DNA from: Dehalococcoidia bacterium
GTDB taxonomy: Bacteria > Chloroflexota > Dehalococcoidia > UBA2979
Length of the DNA: 12,439 bases
Assembly (NCBI GenBank): GCA_030745285.1
Contig: JASLOV010000194.1
Coordinates: 1-12,439, forward strand
Direction: 5' to 3'
Shown: positions 12,195 through 12,439 of the stretch, piece after piece
How the letters are laid out: each line of letters opens with the position of its first letter
Position numbering within the stretch: the stretch's first letter is position 1
The notes under the pieces: generated by a model
The model's input: only the letters and a program-made list of their open reading frames with translations
The model's database searches: none
What the model was told of the DNA's origin: nothing
Position numbers and translations under genes: made by a program

Positions 12195-12439
12195 ATCCCG
12201 GGCGCCCCGGCCTTCGCAAACACGCTGAAGGCGTCGGACGTGGTGACGCTGAAGGCGTCCGCCCCCTTCCGCCCGGCGTCACCCGATCAACCCGCAACAC
12301 CCGCCCCGCCCACCTCAGCCGCGACGCCTGTCCCGACGGCGAGCGAGGATCCATGCGGCAACGCGCTGGGTGATGGCAACGTGATCATCTCTGGCCCCTC
12401 GGTACCGGCGGGGCCCCAGGACGGCGACCGCGTTTTCCG
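12195..12439 (+). pseudogene. In-frame continuation of the secreted-protein gene after the TAA (partial, runs off the window)
   Basis: The 81 codons after the TAA stay open to the window edge in the same frame as 11904-12191 and look coding. First comes IPGAPAFANTLKASDVVTLKAS, completing the domain cut by the stop. Then follows a Pro/Thr/Ser/Ala-rich linker (residues such as SPDQPATPAPPTSAATPVP) of the kind that tethers domains in secreted proteins. Then DPCGNALGDGNVIISGPSVP, starting another domain with a Cys. No start codon with a ribosome-binding site lies after the TAA, so this part is unlikely to be an independent gene. The two parts together would be one multi-domain exported protein extending beyond the window. 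Confidence 0.65.
12222..12259 (+). repeat. 14-bp direct repeat, period 24, in the secreted-protein gene
   Basis: acgctgaaggcgtc occurs at 12222-12235 and 12246-12259. The frame-preserving spacing encodes TLKAS twice (TLKASDVV, TLKAS). This may be a small in-frame duplication. Confidence 0.75.

Noticed and set aside
12191..12197. Programmed stop readthrough or selenocysteine-type recoding at the TAA
   Set aside because: TAA is not the selenocysteine codon, no special downstream element was seen, and a simple nonsense mutation or sequence error is more economical. It is kept only as a minor option in the finding.

Overview
This is a high-GC bacterial window. The gene mix points to Chloroflexota (a Dehalococcoidia-like lineage), with Actinomycetota as the alternative: an F420-type luciferase-like oxidoreductase, a pair of single-hotdog MaoC-like dehydratases, a YdjA-like nitroreductase, a large LuxR-type regulator, and a secreted beta-type protein with a Thr/Pro/Ala linker. 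No rRNA, tRNA, CRISPR array or insertion sequence was seen. The taxon is an inference from gene families and style, not from a marker gene.

Left region (1-3228). The window opens inside the last 30 codons of a DUF59/MIP18-type iron-sulfur assembly factor. Next are an unrecognised 128-aa protein behind a near-leaderless promoter and a 77-aa Met/His/Cys-rich small membrane-anchored protein. A LuxR-type regulator (minus strand) is then divergently paired with an unrecognised 146-aa protein (plus strand). Their shared promoter region carries a 10-bp-period direct repeat and an abutting inverted repeat. A strong hairpin follows the 146-aa gene.

Central region (3406-8498). An FAD-dependent L-2-hydroxyglutarate oxidase-like gene (minus) diverges from a five-gene plus-strand series: crotonase, LLM/F420 oxidoreductase, VOC protein, MaoC-like A, MaoC-like B. 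The last two overlap by ATGA. The divergent promoter has three evenly placed CGCTC half-sites forming two overlapping inverted repeats. A second GTACG-type palindrome cluster precedes MaoC-A. Together the genes look like an uncharacterised CoA-thioester catabolic route. The crotonase lacks both canonical catalytic glutamates, and the active-site residues of the dehydratase pair appear split between the two subunits. The substrate cannot be read from the sequence.

Right region (8531-12439). Three minus-strand genes follow, in transcription order nitroreductase, SDR oxidoreductase and MFS exporter. The MFS protein has a ~135-residue disordered N-terminal extension holding two copies of a NLAARVY motif. 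At the right edge a secreted-protein gene is interrupted by an in-frame TAA, after which the same frame stays open to the window end. This suggests a nonsense mutation or sequence error rather than a natural C-terminus.
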